The position numbers were made by a program, and so were the translations under genes. Positions 33,439 to 48,400 of a stretch of 64,000 nucleotides of DNA are shown here, piece after piece. Source of the stretch: Mnemiopsis leidyi (lineage: Eukaryota > Ctenophora > Tentaculata > Lobata > Bolinopsidae); NCBI GenBank assembly GCA_000226015.1, contig JH153760.1:176836-240835 (forward strand). Reading direction: 5' to 3'. Below the pieces are notes generated by a model that was not told the origin of the DNA, made no database searches, and saw only the letters and a list, made by a program, of their open reading frames with translations. Position 1 is the stretch's first letter. The number at the start of each line of letters is the position of its first letter.

Positions 33439-36400
33439 CATACCTGCAGTCCCCTCTCTTCTCACGTAACAGGTAAATCATTTCTTTAAGTATTGATTTG
33501 ATTGAAGGTTCAAATATTCCCGTATATGATGGACAGTTATGGCACACTGGCATTTTTAACTAGGGTGAAGGGAACCTTTGGATGAGATTGCCAATCGGAA
33601 TGATGTGATTGGAGTATATTGTTACAGACTAATTGTTTGGTAATCGATGTGATCGAAACTGTACCCAGATCTGCTGAGTGATCCTGATAACCGTGGCTGC
33701 AGAGGTCAAAAGTATTCTTGCTCACTCGTCCTCCCTCTCTCAAACGGTAAATTAAAAATCAGCTTTACCAACTCCATTGCAAGAGCTTTCCTTTTCAATT
33801 TTTAATCTGAGGGCTTCTGATAAGCTCGCATTCTTTTTGTATTTATTCCTTACTTTAGCATAGAATTTGTTAGTATTTGTTAATCATATAGCACCGCTCA
33901 GAATTGTAAATCAGTGTAATATCTACCTGTTTTTTTACTAGACTTATCCCTCTGCAGGACGATGAGGAGCGGGACGTTATAAGCAAACTCACCCGAAACC
34001 GACCAGTTGACCTTACGTCAGGACTCTGTGACAGTCTCCAGGCTGAACTCCGGGAACACAGCTCCGACACTGAGGATCTCAGCGACTTTGATTTGAGTTA
34101 CACCGGATCTGGCTTGTCTGACATTCCCTCTGATACTCCCACGGACACCCAGACTGACGGAAATGAGGACACGTCGGGAAGTAAGAAGGCAAAGAAGCAT
34201 GTCCCGATAAACGCAGCTCTCAAGGAGAAGATCCGGCAGGAGCTGACCGGACCGAGCAAGTTTGAGGATCCTGCCATGAAGAAGATGATGGAAAAACGGG
34301 CAATGAGGTACAGCGTTGCCGTGACCACTGGTCATGGCGGTCGTCACCTGGTGGAACTTGGGACATCTGTTCATGCGACTGTCGCGAGAAACCTCTCTAA
34401 CGATGTATTTGAAAAGAGTAAAGACAAGAATTCAGACGAGTACCTCCAGATGTTAAGAGAACGGAAAAAGTCCCGAGCACAATTAACCAAAGCGCATACT
34501 ATTGCTGAAAAGTGTGATTCGGACGAGCAGATCGAGATAAAAATAACAGACACGGACCTAAATCTCCAACACAAACCACCCCCGAAGAACCCTTCCCCAG
34601 AACCCAGAGATTTAGCATCTCCTCCCAAACTTAACCGATCAATGCCGACCTACTCAATAGACGAGCTGCTCTCCGAAGAGGACGACGAGGGTGGAGATGT
34701 TATCTCAAAACTGGTGGGGAGGACTGCTCTTCTATCGGCTCCTTCTAGGAGCAGGAAAGTCAGCTTGCAAGAGGAACTTTGCGGCATAGCTCCTCAGGTT
34801 GGGATATGTCTGATGTCATTTTAATGTTACTAATAAGAATGAGGGACCCATCATCATACGTTTCTAGGTTTCACTGTTTAGCTATCGTCCGTATTAGTTG
34901 CTCATGTTGCTTTAAAATAATCGTAAAAGTAGCTGTAAAACAATTGCCGTAACTCATGTTACGATGACTGATCTTATGATTAGTCATATTTCCAGGCACA
35001 CAGGTCGATGAGAACTTCAGTAGCTGGAGACATAGTGAAATCTGCTGATTCCTCTCCCGCCAACAAAGCACCCATAACCACGGGTAATCCCCAAGGTGGA
35101 ATGCCCAACATTCCTGGACTTATAATACCCGATAAATGGAAGCAAGACTTCAGTACCAAAAAGGTAAATTTTAAGGTTTACTACTTTACTTCTGCAATCT
35201 GCATTTAAAATAGTCATACGTTTTACAAACCTTAAACACAACAGCAATATTCGCTAATGAAACAATGTCCAGCTAAAATTACATTTTACAATTAAGTGCC
35301 AAATTTTGACTTTAATAGATATTTTAGTTGCCCTACAGTTAACACCATGATTGTCTATGAATACGAAATTTCAGATTTTAGATGAATCCTCTGAAGAATT
35401 GAGTTCGGATTCTGAAGATGATGGTTCATAAATATCGTTTTCGATGACAATAATAGGTTTTACAACAAGGTTCTGTGGTAATTGCTGACACGCTGAAGCA
35501 TTATCTTGAACTTTTGCTACGCTTGAACTTTTAGCTTTTTATTACTACAGAGAAGTTGTGCATTTTTTGGTTGTAGAGGGGCACGTTCAAGTCGAGTATC
35601 CTTAGCGTTTTCATAATCAAGTAATGGCGGAAATTCTTTGTATTTCGTTTTATATGTACTCAAATTTTATATGCATTACATTTATCTATTTTGCCAGCTC
35701 AACTAATAACTGAGTTGTTTTATTTTGTCTCCAAGAAGAACTAAAACATTTACAAACTCGGCATCTGAATTAAGCCGATTTTTAAGGAGATTTTCTGGCT
35801 CGACTTGAACGTGTACTGTACATGCAAAAAACTGCAAAACTTTTTGCCTGAATCCAGAAACACTGACTCAGCTGTCAAATCCCTTCTCGGAATGTTTCAA
35901 TTATTTTAATTAAGTCATAACAAAGCGAATTAATCTTGGCTAAGTCTAGTCCAAAATCCCAATAGCAAGAACGATTCCATTGGCGTCCATCTAATGAATT
36001 GAACAATTCTTTGGCTGGGAAAAAAGAATTCATCCCCAAGCTGTCAGAAATTTCAGTCGAATTCCAAATGTCTTTAAAGCACCAGTAGTAATAGTAATAG
36101 TACTTTTGACAATGTCATACGTCAACTCAAAGTCAAATGACTTAAAAATCGAGCTAAAAGTTCTGAATCTCGCTATAAATTGTGTCAACACCATGAACTT
36201 AAATGCAATCAAAAACTTAACCTAAACTCACGCCAATCTTAAACATTCAATCAAACATTCAATACTAAAGCATTATAACGTCTCAATTATCAATTGCACT
36301 CCTCCTAATACAAAACTTGAGCATTTAAGATGAATGTCCGAGACCGCTACTTCTTCTGCCTCTCATCATTTCCCTAGCTCTGTAATTAGCCTGTCGCTCT

Positions 36401-39400
36401 GATAAAGTCAGGTCAAGATTTATCCACCAGATCTTGCCTGCATCTCTTAAGACTCTATTTCGATTGCCATATTTGCGAAGCACTTTTGCTAAGTCAGGAC
36501 TTTCAACTGTGTCTCACCAACCAGCATCCGATATAACATCTCACTGTAAATTTCATCAGTCTAGCCCTACCCAAGATTATCCCACGGAGACTGTCCAGGA
36601 CCCGGGTACCGTGATGTAGCCCACCTCTCTGAACCTGGTGAGTCTGGAGATATGTGAATGTGTTCTGGAACACTAGTCCTCTCTATAAACCCTTCTGTAG
36701 TCCTACGCTTCGGGTTGGAACAAATGAATGTGAAAGTAATGATTATCGGTGCTAGACCCAGTATAAGAAGTGTGATAGCAACACATAGGTTGGCTGGGTT
36801 TATCCCCTCGAGGAAGAAGTTGTAGTTAGTTCCTTGACTGGTACACAGAACTGCATAGTATCCGAAATCGCTGACCGACATATTAAGGATAAATGTTGTC
36901 GTCAAGACCGTTATTCCGTTCCGTAGCTTGTTTCTCGTTACTTTGATAACGGTCAAGAGGGAGAAAAATGACGGAACGGTCACCAGTTCAATCCAATAAC
37001 CCATAGCCTTCCTTTCACATAATTTGGGATAATTTTTGACAAACATGTTTCTTGAGACAATACCCCACTCGTCCAAGTATATTGTATCCGACAAAAGGGT
37101 CTGCAAAGATTTTTCTATAAAAATTTGTGTCAAAATTCCTGCAAGAATGGATCCTGATATGCACTCGGTCAAGTTTCTCCCCATCAAGAATTTAAGTACC
37201 TGCAGAAACATTAATTGGCTTTGGAGGAGCTTAGTATGTTGCGAGTAACAACGAAGGAAATATTGAAATTCTTTTACATGCACTTATATAACTGCTATAT
37301 TTGAGAAATGAATAAACCCTAAAGACGCAAATTGTTTTTGTATCAAGCAGTCCATATTAATATTTTACTAAAAGCTGGTAAAATCCAACTCAAACGCTAA
37401 ATGAATTTCCTCAAAGGTAAAAAGCATATCTTTGGAGGCATTATAATTAATTCTAATCAATGAGTAAGTTGAGGCTGTCGAAAAGATTGCACATACAGAA
37501 CTAAACACTTAAACAAGATACGTTATGTTACACATTGTAATTTGCCATCTGCCTTGTGTTCATTAACACGCCACTGCTTCTCAAAATGCGTTAAGCAATA
37601 AGCAGTAAGTATTACGCATGCTGGAAAAAATCGCATTCTCATACGATAGTCATTATATCAATGAAAGTTGTCCGTCAACTATATCTAAAGCTTTGTACTT
37701 GATAGAATTAGATCGATGACATGAATATCGGTCATTATGTAGATCAATCAAAATGTTCAGAAATTTTCAAGAATAAGATCAATCATTCAATCATTCATAT
37801 ATCAATTATTCAATAATTTTTGAGCTGAATAGTATAATTTTGTTTAATAGTAAATACCTGGGTAAGTTGAGAACTGATTAACTCGATCCAATCTTACTTC
37901 GAGAATCATGTTCATGCACAACGTCTAGGTTTTTCTCGAAGTCTCGTTTTAAAGTTTTAAAATCGACTGAGGAATGTTTAGTAATTAAAGTTCATTTTAA
38001 ATACTGAGGTTTTACCAGACACCAGCAATTATTATTTTAACCCCAATTCTGTATGCTTTGCTATGGCATCCTTTTGATATATGGAATAAGTAAACTTTTA
38101 TGCTTAAATACTAGCAAATAAAATTCGCGTTAAACAGGTTCATTAAGAACGAGGTCAGTGAAGCATAGAAATGTTATTAAATCTTTTTTTGAAAGATTTG
38201 AACTCTTCCAAATACATTTCTGAACCAGCTAAATAACTTCCCAGAAATAGTCATTCGTGAAGGTGTGTGTGTTTGTGTGTGTGAGTTACAACGAGATCAA
38301 AACTAGCTGAATTGGTTTCTTGTGCATGTTGCCGATAAAAAAGATCATTGCACATAACTGAGCAACAATAAAAATGACAAAACAATACCGACTATACGCA
38401 TATCTTCCTCTGCCCTCACAACGACTTTATAGTGTCTAATTATGTATAGGTTACACAGTGCAGTATTTTTATGTTTTATGGAAACATGAAACCTTGTCGG
38501 TTTATTATATTGCACAACACTTGGTCATTGCATTTGGTTCTGTGGCACTTAAATGTATACTAACTTGCCCATTCTGGTTTACTGTTGGTTTCTGATCTTT
38601 GAAATTTTGCCCAAAACATTACCTTACAAACGCTTGTGATGGGAAGGAGTGCTACACAGAATCCTACTCGGATGTAAAGATTTGAGAGGACATGTTTTGC
38701 TTCAAAAATCCAGGACGGCTGCTCAGTCTCAAACTTCATAATCGTGCTGCTGTTTGTATTTTGTCGCTCTTAATGTGTAAACAATTATTTCTATCAATTT
38801 AGCCATTTTACTTATTTACTCGTTATAAGTATAACGTTGACTATGAGCTCTAGATGGTTCAACCATCACCACCGCCAATAGCCATCTCTCCAACAGGTTC
38901 TATCTGACAAGCATCACCGACGCCAATAACCATCTCTCCAACAGGTTCTATCTGACAACTATCACCACCGCCAATACCCCTCTCTTCAACAGGTTCTATC
39001 TGACAACCATCACCGACGCCAATAACCCTCTCTTCAACAGGTTCTATCTGACAACCATCATCACCGCCAATAACCATCTTTCCAACAGGTTCTATCTGAC
39101 AACCATTACCACCGCCTATAACCTTCTCTCCAACAGGTTCTATCAGACAACCATCAGCACCGCCAATAACCATCTCTCCAACAGGTTCTATCAGACAATC
39201 ATCACCACCGCCAATAACCATCTCTCCAACGGGTTCTATTAGACTACCATCACCACCGCCTATAACCATCTCTCCAACAGGTTCTATCTGACAACCATCA
39301 CCACCGCCAATAACCTTATCTCCAACAGGCTCTATCTGACACCAGTATCTCGCCGAGCTCCGACACTGATCTGTCTGAGAGTGATGCCGAGTTTGACTCC

Positions 39401-42400
39401 AGAATTAACCTCAATATTGAGCCTAGTCCCTCGGTGAAGAATTTAAGTACAAAGCCCAAACCTCCAGCGGTTTTGGAGCCCTACCCCGAAGTTGACCCTA
39501 ATCACGATCTCAACTCAGATCTGAAACCTAACCCAGCGTTTCTTGGATACGAGTTGTCAGCTAAGAGCAAGTATGTACAATGTAGCGTTTATAACGGGTT
39601 TTAAAAGGTGCTATATCCGTTGTAATTCTTAAAACCGTGGTTAAATCCTGTTTAAAAGTTCAACCACAAAGGTATGCTTTTAGTCGAGCTAGAATTGAGA
39701 AGTATACTTAGATTATCCCAGGTAAAGCTGGTCTGATCAGCGAGACCAAGCTCATTTCTTAGGTCGTCTGTTCTTTTGTATTCTATAAAATTTGAATCAA
39801 AAAGCATTTTACCAAGTCGTCAGTTACCAGTAAAAACTTTCCAACATGGCTGTTGAATAAGTTTCCATGTTGCCAGGTTTCAGTTGACGTCATTCTGTCG
39901 GATAGCGATTTAAATGAGCATTACCTTGCCCACCCAGTCAACTAATACGGGTCCATCATTTTATTGGTATTTAATTCGAAGCCCAGAGCAGATTGTCCTG
40001 TAATTATCAAACAGTGTAAATCACCGTAACAACGTTATTGTGTTCCTGAAACCTATAGTTGTGTGCCACATATTTGTATATGGAGAATTTTTTCTTCGAA
40101 TTGGTCTGTTTAATTAGATAAATCCGTGTTTTTAGTTAAGACTTGAGCGGAAAAACCAATGTGATGCATAAACTGATAAACATCATCACTAGATTCAAAT
40201 CGACTTTATAGTCATAGATTCGTTGCCTTGCCTTGGGAACTGTATATTGTGCATACCGGCCTTAGATTATATCGAATAGTTCATGCTCGTTTATGCCTTA
40301 ACTGAATACGTTGACAGGGGAACTCTAGCGAGGCCCAATATCAAAGAATCTAAGTCCTTTCCATGGGTTAAATCATAGATTGCCCTTAGGCCCTTACAAA
40401 TACGAGAACATTATGGCTTATGCGGGGTCTGGCCTATGAAGCCAAGCTTCTTGCTAAATTATACAGATTGTGATCTGTCAAGTTCTAGATAAACCGTGCA
40501 GGTAAATATTTCTCGATAGAGATTGGAGTTGAAGAAATTTCACCTCCCCAGCTGATCTTCATTAACCTGGACATTATATGACGACTATCACACTTCTAGG
40601 ACATTGTCAAATAGTGAAAGTGACAAGGACGACAGTACAGACGAGGAGCCAGGGAAGATAAAGCCGGTCAGAGTGAAGAGAAGGAAGAGCAGCTCAGAAA
40701 GGAGGCGTTCTCAACCAGAACTAGATCTCATAACCCCTGGGGAGGATTCAGGTTCGTACCGCACGTGAGCTTATCTGGTCTTTCTCTAATTAAATTTCTT
40801 GGTGTTTGATTTCGGTAAATGAATGAAGCTTTGGCCGACTCCGTGAAACTATTTGCCCCAAATAGATTCAATGACAGTCTACTTTACCACTTTTAAAATT
40901 GACCCTGCTGATTTTTGCCGTTTTCCAGAGGACGAACTGGTAGGGAGCCACTTCAAGGCCGGATACAAGCTTACTCCTAGATCCAGCATTTCTTCTAGTC
41001 AGGTGGAGCAATTTTTTGATTGTGTTGCATCGTTTGTTATTTATTGTGGTTTTCATTTTACTGTTCGTGCTATGAATGTCATGTCAATATGCTGTTATAC
41101 ATTTAGATTGTCTAAAAGTTCATTGATCAATCTCGTTTAGGTTGCTATTCCTAAGCCAGAAGCTCCGAGTGCAAAGCCATTGAATTCAGAAGAGCCCTGT
41201 GCAGTAACCTTGAATCTAGAAGAACCTAGTACAACAACCTTGAATTCTGACGAACCGGGTACAGCGATCTTGAATTCTGAAGAACCGGGTACAGCGACAT
41301 TGAATCTAGAAAAGCCCAGTACTACGAATTTGAATCTAGAAGAACCCAATACTACGACTTTGAATCTAGAAGAGCCCAGTACTACGACTTTAAATCTAGA
41401 AGAACCCAATACTACAACTTTGAATCTAGAAGAGCCCAGTACTACGACTTTGAATCTAGAAGAGCCGAGTACAGCGATCTTGAATCTAGAAGAGCCGAGT
41501 ACAGCGATCTTGAATCTAGAAGAGCCGAGTGCAACGACTTTGAATCTAGAAGAGCCGAGTACAACGACTTTGAATCTAGAAGAGCCGAGTGCAACGACTT
41601 TGAATCTAGAAAAGCCGTGTACTACGACCTTGAATTTTGAAGAGCTAAGTGCAACAACCTTGAATTTTGAAGAGCTAAGTGCAGCGACTCTAAATCTAGA
41701 CGAGCCTGTCGATTTGGATCATTCTCTGGAAGCCTTCCTGGAATCAGAAACAGAGGACATGCTGATAGAGGTAGACAAACACGAGCCTGTCTATCCTGCT
41801 CAGCAAGTAGTTACCACTCCCGAGATTAAGTGTGAGGAGGAGCCTGTAGTCCGTTCTTTGGATTTTAAACTTAAAGAAGAAAGCGATATCGAATATGAAG
41901 AAGGATTTATTGAAAAATGTGGAGATAAAAGAAAAGAGGATAAAGACAGAATTGAAGAAGATCAAGTAGAGGATGAGGGAAACACGATGAAACCTATAAA
42001 AGTTGAGACTCGGGACGTTTCAAGAAGTCTTGTCCTGTCCGCCAGCCACCAGACAGACCATTACGTTGAAGGGGACAGCGGAGATTCGCCTCTCAGAACT
42101 GAGCACGTGAGTAAAACAGTTGTCAAGTGTTTTTGGGCAGTTTCATTTCCATTATGAAATTCCTGGAAATCCTAATTTTGATGGAAGACAGGAACTCGCG
42201 GCTGTGAAAATTAGTGAAACCTTTTTTCTTGAGACTGCAGATTTGTGTGCAGTTTACTTTCAGTCTAAATGATATAAGGTTACTTGCCTAACCACAGTTT
42301 GAACTATGCACAACGTCCGTTGAGGGAACTGGGCGTCAATACTTCATCAATTTGCTGTACAAAATCTCTAGAGAAGATGTGTTGGGAAATGTGAACATTG

Positions 42401-45400
42401 CAGTTACTTTCCCAAGCTGTTCCTATAAACTTACCCGTTATATGGTTCATGGGCCATTATCGCCAACTTGATAATACTGCTATTCCCCGCTAGAGTATGG
42501 TGGAGGTAGGACGTGACGGTAAAATCGTGAAAAAAGAGAGTTCTCCATTCAAATACGCCGAGCAAGTTCCTTGTTCTTCTTCGCCCAATAAGGTAAGATT
42601 TGGTCTTTGGTCTATGGCAGGTCCGTATCGAATGTTCCATAACTACTAGTTCTACATCGTGCTAATGTCTTTTCTCTTTAGTCTGTTTTTCAGACGAAAA
42701 GTATTTAGAATCGCTGTCGGCTGGAATGAGATTGTTGAGATTTATACCGTTTTCGTTTAGATTTCGCTGACTGAAACTGTTGAAATATGTTTTATTCCAA
42801 TAGCTCTGTAGGGTAATTCCTTGCTCCTACTCCTAGTCCTAGCAAAGAAACGCGCCGTTTTTAAATAGCAATATCCTCGTATCCACTCCACATGTAATAG
42901 CACAACTATAAGTTTAACTTTACCCCCGACAACAGACGTACTACTACAGTACTATGATTATACTACACTAAACACATCATTACATCACAACTTTACGTCA
43001 CAATTACCGTCTACACCACACGGTCTGCTGACATGTACCCCACATCCAACGACAACCCCCAATTTCCGTGTACCTCCTTAATAACTCATTACCCGGCCTC
43101 CCTAACCACTGCAGTGTAGTACCCAAGGAGCTGCTGCTGCTGCTGGTAGAAGCCAGACCAATCCACCTCCAGGTTTCCAACTATGTTTAACTACTGCTCG
43201 TGGAGTAGGAGCGCTCTCTGACTGCCCTGCTCCTGGAGTAACAGAGCTCTCTCAATACTCCGCAGTTAAAGTGCTCTCTGACTGCCCTGCCCCTGACCAG
43301 GCTTGGTGTTTACTACTCGTATGTGTGACGTACTGTGATTATCAGTGTGCACCTGATCTGTTATACGTCTCTGATTCCTCTCGCTCTGCTTATAATCATT
43401 GTTATTATTATTGTGGTGTCCTAACTCTTAGCTAGTTCCTACGTAATTACGATGATAGATTCATAGATATGTTTATGTAGTAACTCCTTATTTGGGCCGA
43501 TAAGTCCGACTTTGTGGTATTTGTTATCTCTCAATGAACAACACTGACGATTGTAATGACCTATACCAGTCTTGTGTTCTTGTACTGATTCAGTGAATCG
43601 CCCTTCACCGTCGCTCCCGACGAGGAATGTTAATGTGAAATAATCCATTTCTTTCCGTGTGATTCTTTTGATCGTTTCTACCATTGTGAGCTTGTAACGA
43701 ATTTTGATGTTTGAGTTAAAACAAAATTGAGACTGTACTTTTCTGTAAAAATAAAAACTAATCGTTGCACTTGAACCGACAACAATCTGATTAGGCTATT
43801 AGTAAAACGTGTAAAACTATAACGAGTAGAAAACAAATCTCATTTTCACCGCTCGGCCGAGCTAGTGTGTTTAGAAGGCTCATTACACGGCACCTCCCTC
43901 AAGTTCACATGTTTGGAATAAACGTACCAACTATAACCTTTCTTTGTGTGTCCTCTCTTTTGTTCCTTCTCCATTGTATTATGTACGCTCCTCTCATTTG
44001 GTACGTTTTTACAGCTCTGATCAACATGTCTCGACCATCGGAGTTACAATAGAAGGTGGGTCAGGTACTAATAATTATAAAACTGAAGCCATTTTTATTC
44101 ACTCACCCGTATTGTACCTAATTGATTTTTGATTGATGTATAATTGACGTGTAATTGCAGTCTATATATGTGACCCTTGATAATGATTGTTTGTAAGGAA
44201 TTGAATTGTCGGCTTCTTTAAGAAATGTGTCCGACTGCAGCTATCCATTTTTATGGTTGTATTAATTTTTCACTGATCCAGTCTTTATTTTTACTGATCC
44301 AGTATTTATTTTTAGTTTTACTGATCCAGTATTTATTTTTACTAATCAAGTATTAATTTTCACTGATCCAATTTGTGAAAAGGAAATTTTCAAATTTTAA
44401 ACTTTTGCATTTTTGACAAGCCTATTTTAGGTTTAAGAATGATAAAAAATCTTCCTTGCAAGCTCGAGCATATCTCAAATAAATATCCTACTATATGGTA
44501 TACAGTGACTACAGTCAGGTGGAATTCCCACAGTACTACAATAGGTAGTATGTATATACAGGTAGTATGTATATACAGTACCACAATAGGTAGTATGTAT
44601 ATGGTGATATGAAGCTCATAGTAACGGCGTTTTCCCGGCTTCAGCTGCATTGCAAGGCTTGTTATCGGTGTCAGATGGCCCTCCCAGTAGTTGGATCAAC
44701 CCACTTGTAATTCGGGTGTACATGTGTTAACCTTTGGGATATCCGCAAGAGTCAGATCCTATAGATAGTCCAGCGGCCTTAAAATAGGTAATTTTACCAG
44801 GGGTAGATCGTAACAACTGCGTTGTAACTTGTAGCAACTGTTGAATGTTGATTGAATAATTTACCTATCCGACAGTATTTTCTCTGCTTTACGAGCATAT
44901 AACCATGACAACCTCTTATTCTAATTACGTTAACTTAATTTTGCCGCAAATTGGTTTAAAGATAATTGATTCAATTCGAAAGAGTATTTCCTTTCATAAT
45001 CCTGCAACCAGTCTCCTTTCCATGTCAATGTTCTGGCACCTCAGATCTTGTTTCCCCTTGAATGATCAGATGTAATTCTTGAATTTTGTTTCACTGCATT
45101 GTATTTTTGCTCGCCCGAATGGATTCACGTTATGATTTTTGTTCTTGACTGTGCCGACTCTCGTCATGAAGGTAGGTGGATGGTGTAAAGTAAAAAAATC
45201 AAAATTGTAGTTGGTGCGGTTGTAGTAAAGTTGACGCCTTACATTCAAGCTGGATAGCAATCATAAAGACCAATTAAATTCGGCATTATTGCTTTTATAA
45301 AAGGACCACATGCATTAAATTAATGTGCGGCTCTTAAAGTACGGAAAGCTGGATGGATGTTGAATAAATTGAATACTGGGAATAACGTGGCTGTAACCGA

Positions 45401-48400
45401 AATTGGGGTTGGTGTAATTTTTGTGCCACGGGAGAAGTTTTCTGTAGAGTTGAGGGCAGGAGGGCTGAGGTAACTTTTGTGTGTGTGTCTGTGTGTGTGT
45501 GTCTGTGTGTGTGTCTGTGTCTGTGTATGTATCTGTGTGTGTCTGTGTGTGTCTGTGTGTGTCTGTGTGTGTCTGTGTGTGTCTGTGTGTCTGTGTCTGT
45601 GTGTCTGTGTTGTGTCTGTGTCTGTGTCNNNNNNNNNNCTGTGTCTGTGTCTAGTGTCTGTGTCTAGTGTCTGTAGTCTGTGTCTGTGTCTGTGTCTGTG
45701 TGTTGTGTCTGTGTTGTGTCTGTGTGTCTGTGTCTGTGTCTGTGTCTGTGTCTGTGTGTCTGTGTGTCTGTGTCTGTGTCTGTGTCTGTGTCTTTGACTG
45801 TATCTGTGTCTGTGTGTCTGTGTCTGTGTGAGTGTGTGTAAACGAACGAGAGGTGTGAAGATAAACTACCAGGTTAACTACCTGCTGAGATAAGTGCTCC
45901 TTACTCGCCATATGTTGGAAAATTGCCGTATAATTAGTCGCCATGAAAAGTTTTCCATTTTACAACCTGTTCGGTATTTTCGTTTAACCGTTTTGCTATT
46001 GTAGAGCAAAATCGCCTCATATCGACCAAATTCTCTCGCTAAGAAGCTAGTACAAACTTTTGATAATCTGCTGACCGAGTCAAAACAATGCTCAGACGTT
46101 TTTGAAATGATTTATTGTTATGTCTTTCCTTGCAGGATGTTTAAAGTTATGTGACTTCATTTTCTCGATAAAATTCTCATCTTTAACAAACTAATCCTTA
46201 CTGGTAAAATCAAAGATGTCTGAATTTTAAATTGAAATATGTGATGATAAATTAAATTTAAGAAAATAGAGATAATCCGATTATTTATTGATAAGTCCGA
46301 ACAAATCTAAAAAGTTAGATGCCAGCTAAAAAAGAAAATGCTGAAGTATTGCCAATTCAATTTTGATTACCAATCTCTTGTCTTCGATAGCAAAATCCCT
46401 CAGACTATTTTTTTGCCGTGTTTTTCGAAAGATTGAAGTCGGGTTTAATGAACTACTATATTAGCTCTCTATAAAATTAAAACTATACATGATACCGTAC
46501 TCGAAGTTTGATACTGGCGAGTAGTCATTAGTCATTGTTCTCCGATCTGCCATTTCTAAGATCTCTACTTTACACACGCGTTACTTTGCACACTATCCAG
46601 TGAGTGCTCTCCTTGACCGCTCAAATTTTTACATTGAGTAAAGGAAGTTGACATCACACGGGATTCGCCACATCTAAATGTTGCATAGCTTAGTTCTTAG
46701 CTGTTACTTTGGCATTGAGTTTCGTTTTTGAGCTATCGTTTTAAAAAACAAAATTTAGAGGAGGCCAACTTTGGTGATACTGAATACTTCCCACCGTTGG
46801 CAATGTACGTCCTATCCGTTTACTTATATATTCCTGTACTTTATTCCTGATATTTTTAGTGCTGCAAATTTTGAAACATGTCGGACCTTGATTGTGATCC
46901 TAAAAATATCAGATTTCTATACCTTTACGCAATTAAGTGAAAAAACTCTAACTCATTTGAGAAGTGGGGATGATGGCGAATTTGTCATGCCGCCCCCACT
47001 CACTTTAACCCTCGTTAAATCTCTCCGAGCGACCAAGTTGTCAACATTTGATTACCCCAGGAGCTGACCGAGGAGGGCCTGAAAGCAGAAATCAGGGGCC
47101 TTCAGGAGGAAATGGCAAAATCTGATCTGATTATCGCTGAGCTAAACATAACGATTGAAGATCTTCGCGAGTACAACACGAAACTTGAACACGACATTTT
47201 CTCTAAAGAAGGTAAGATTATTCAATACCTCTCCTTTCTTTAATGTCATCCGTGGTTAATTTATTGGAGAGTTTTCAATAAATTTGTATAATTCACTGTC
47301 CAACGTCAATGCGGGGGCTTCATGGCATGATCATCTATTAGACAATGGACAAGAATACCCTTTAAGCTAAGACTTAGAGCTAATGCTAATTAGACTATCG
47401 CACAATCAAGTTACACAGTCCGGACTATTTTTGACTGATTTCAATGAGCACTTTTTATGTTTAAAATTCTCCGATTTCATCACTAATTACTCGCGGATTT
47501 GCTAGTTTACTAAAATTCGTTCTGTGAGCGTTGACCAACCCTACAATTTTTCTATTGTGATCGTCAAATTTTGCAAACTTTCCGCAATTTAAAGTTAATT
47601 TAGAAGACGCTTTTAGTATTATATCAGCTGTGATACGACTGTAATTCGCTATGTTAAGTCGTTCAAATCCTGTCTTAAGCATTTTAATACAACCCTTTCT
47701 AGCGGATTAATAGATATCAATCGTGAAGTCTAGTTTTTATGCTTAATAGTAAACCACCATTGAATTTATGATAAGCACCTACTTTGCTGGCCCAGTGGGC
47801 TTGGAATTGATATGAAATATTATGGTACTGACTGCTTACCAACAGCTTGTCAGCTTAATGAAACTTGTCTTACAGTAAAACTTGCAAGTTATGTTTAAGT
47901 CATTAATTAGTCATTGATAGATAACCCAAGAACCGTTGACATGCAATTATTTCTGATTGGATGTCTTCAGTCAGATTTATATTTTAAACTAGGTACCATA
48001 ACTCTATAACATTGAAACTTAGATAGAATACTAAACAGTTCTATTGCTGCACATAAATAATTTTCGGGTTACGATTCTTGGCAAGCATGTGAGTGTATGT
48101 GTGTGAAATAAGCACACAATAAGCAGCTCAATATATAGCGTGCTACCAGACCGGGTCAGTAAGCTTGTCTTAAGTTTTTACTCCCTCAATTCATCCGTTT
48201 TCTCCTGTTTCGCTTGAGTTTAATTACTCCCTCAATTCATCCGTATTCTCCCGTCTCGCTTGAGTTTTATCCGTTTTCTCCTGATTCGCTTGAGTTCTAT
48301 TACTTCCTCAATTCATCCGTTTTCTCCCGTATCGCTTGAGTTTTATCCGTTTTTTTCTGTTTCGCTTGAGTTTATCCGTTTTCTCCTATTTCGCTTGAGT

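Noticed and set aside
38859-39269. Minus-strand ORF with a 16-residue repeat
   Set aside because: Produced by a 48-bp minisatellite made of splice-acceptor sequence; openness follows from the unit being a multiple of three.
41137-41409. Minus-strand repeat ORF
   Set aside because: Antisense shadow of the decapeptide-coding exon, which is supported by phase with its neighbours.
43439-43684. Minus-strand ORF of 81 codons
   Set aside because: Reads like possible protein but has no recognised domain, partner exon or promoter; not enough support.
45477-45944. Cys/Val-rich and Thr/His-rich ORFs on both strands
   Set aside because: Direct translation of a TG/TGTGTC microsatellite with an internal gap.
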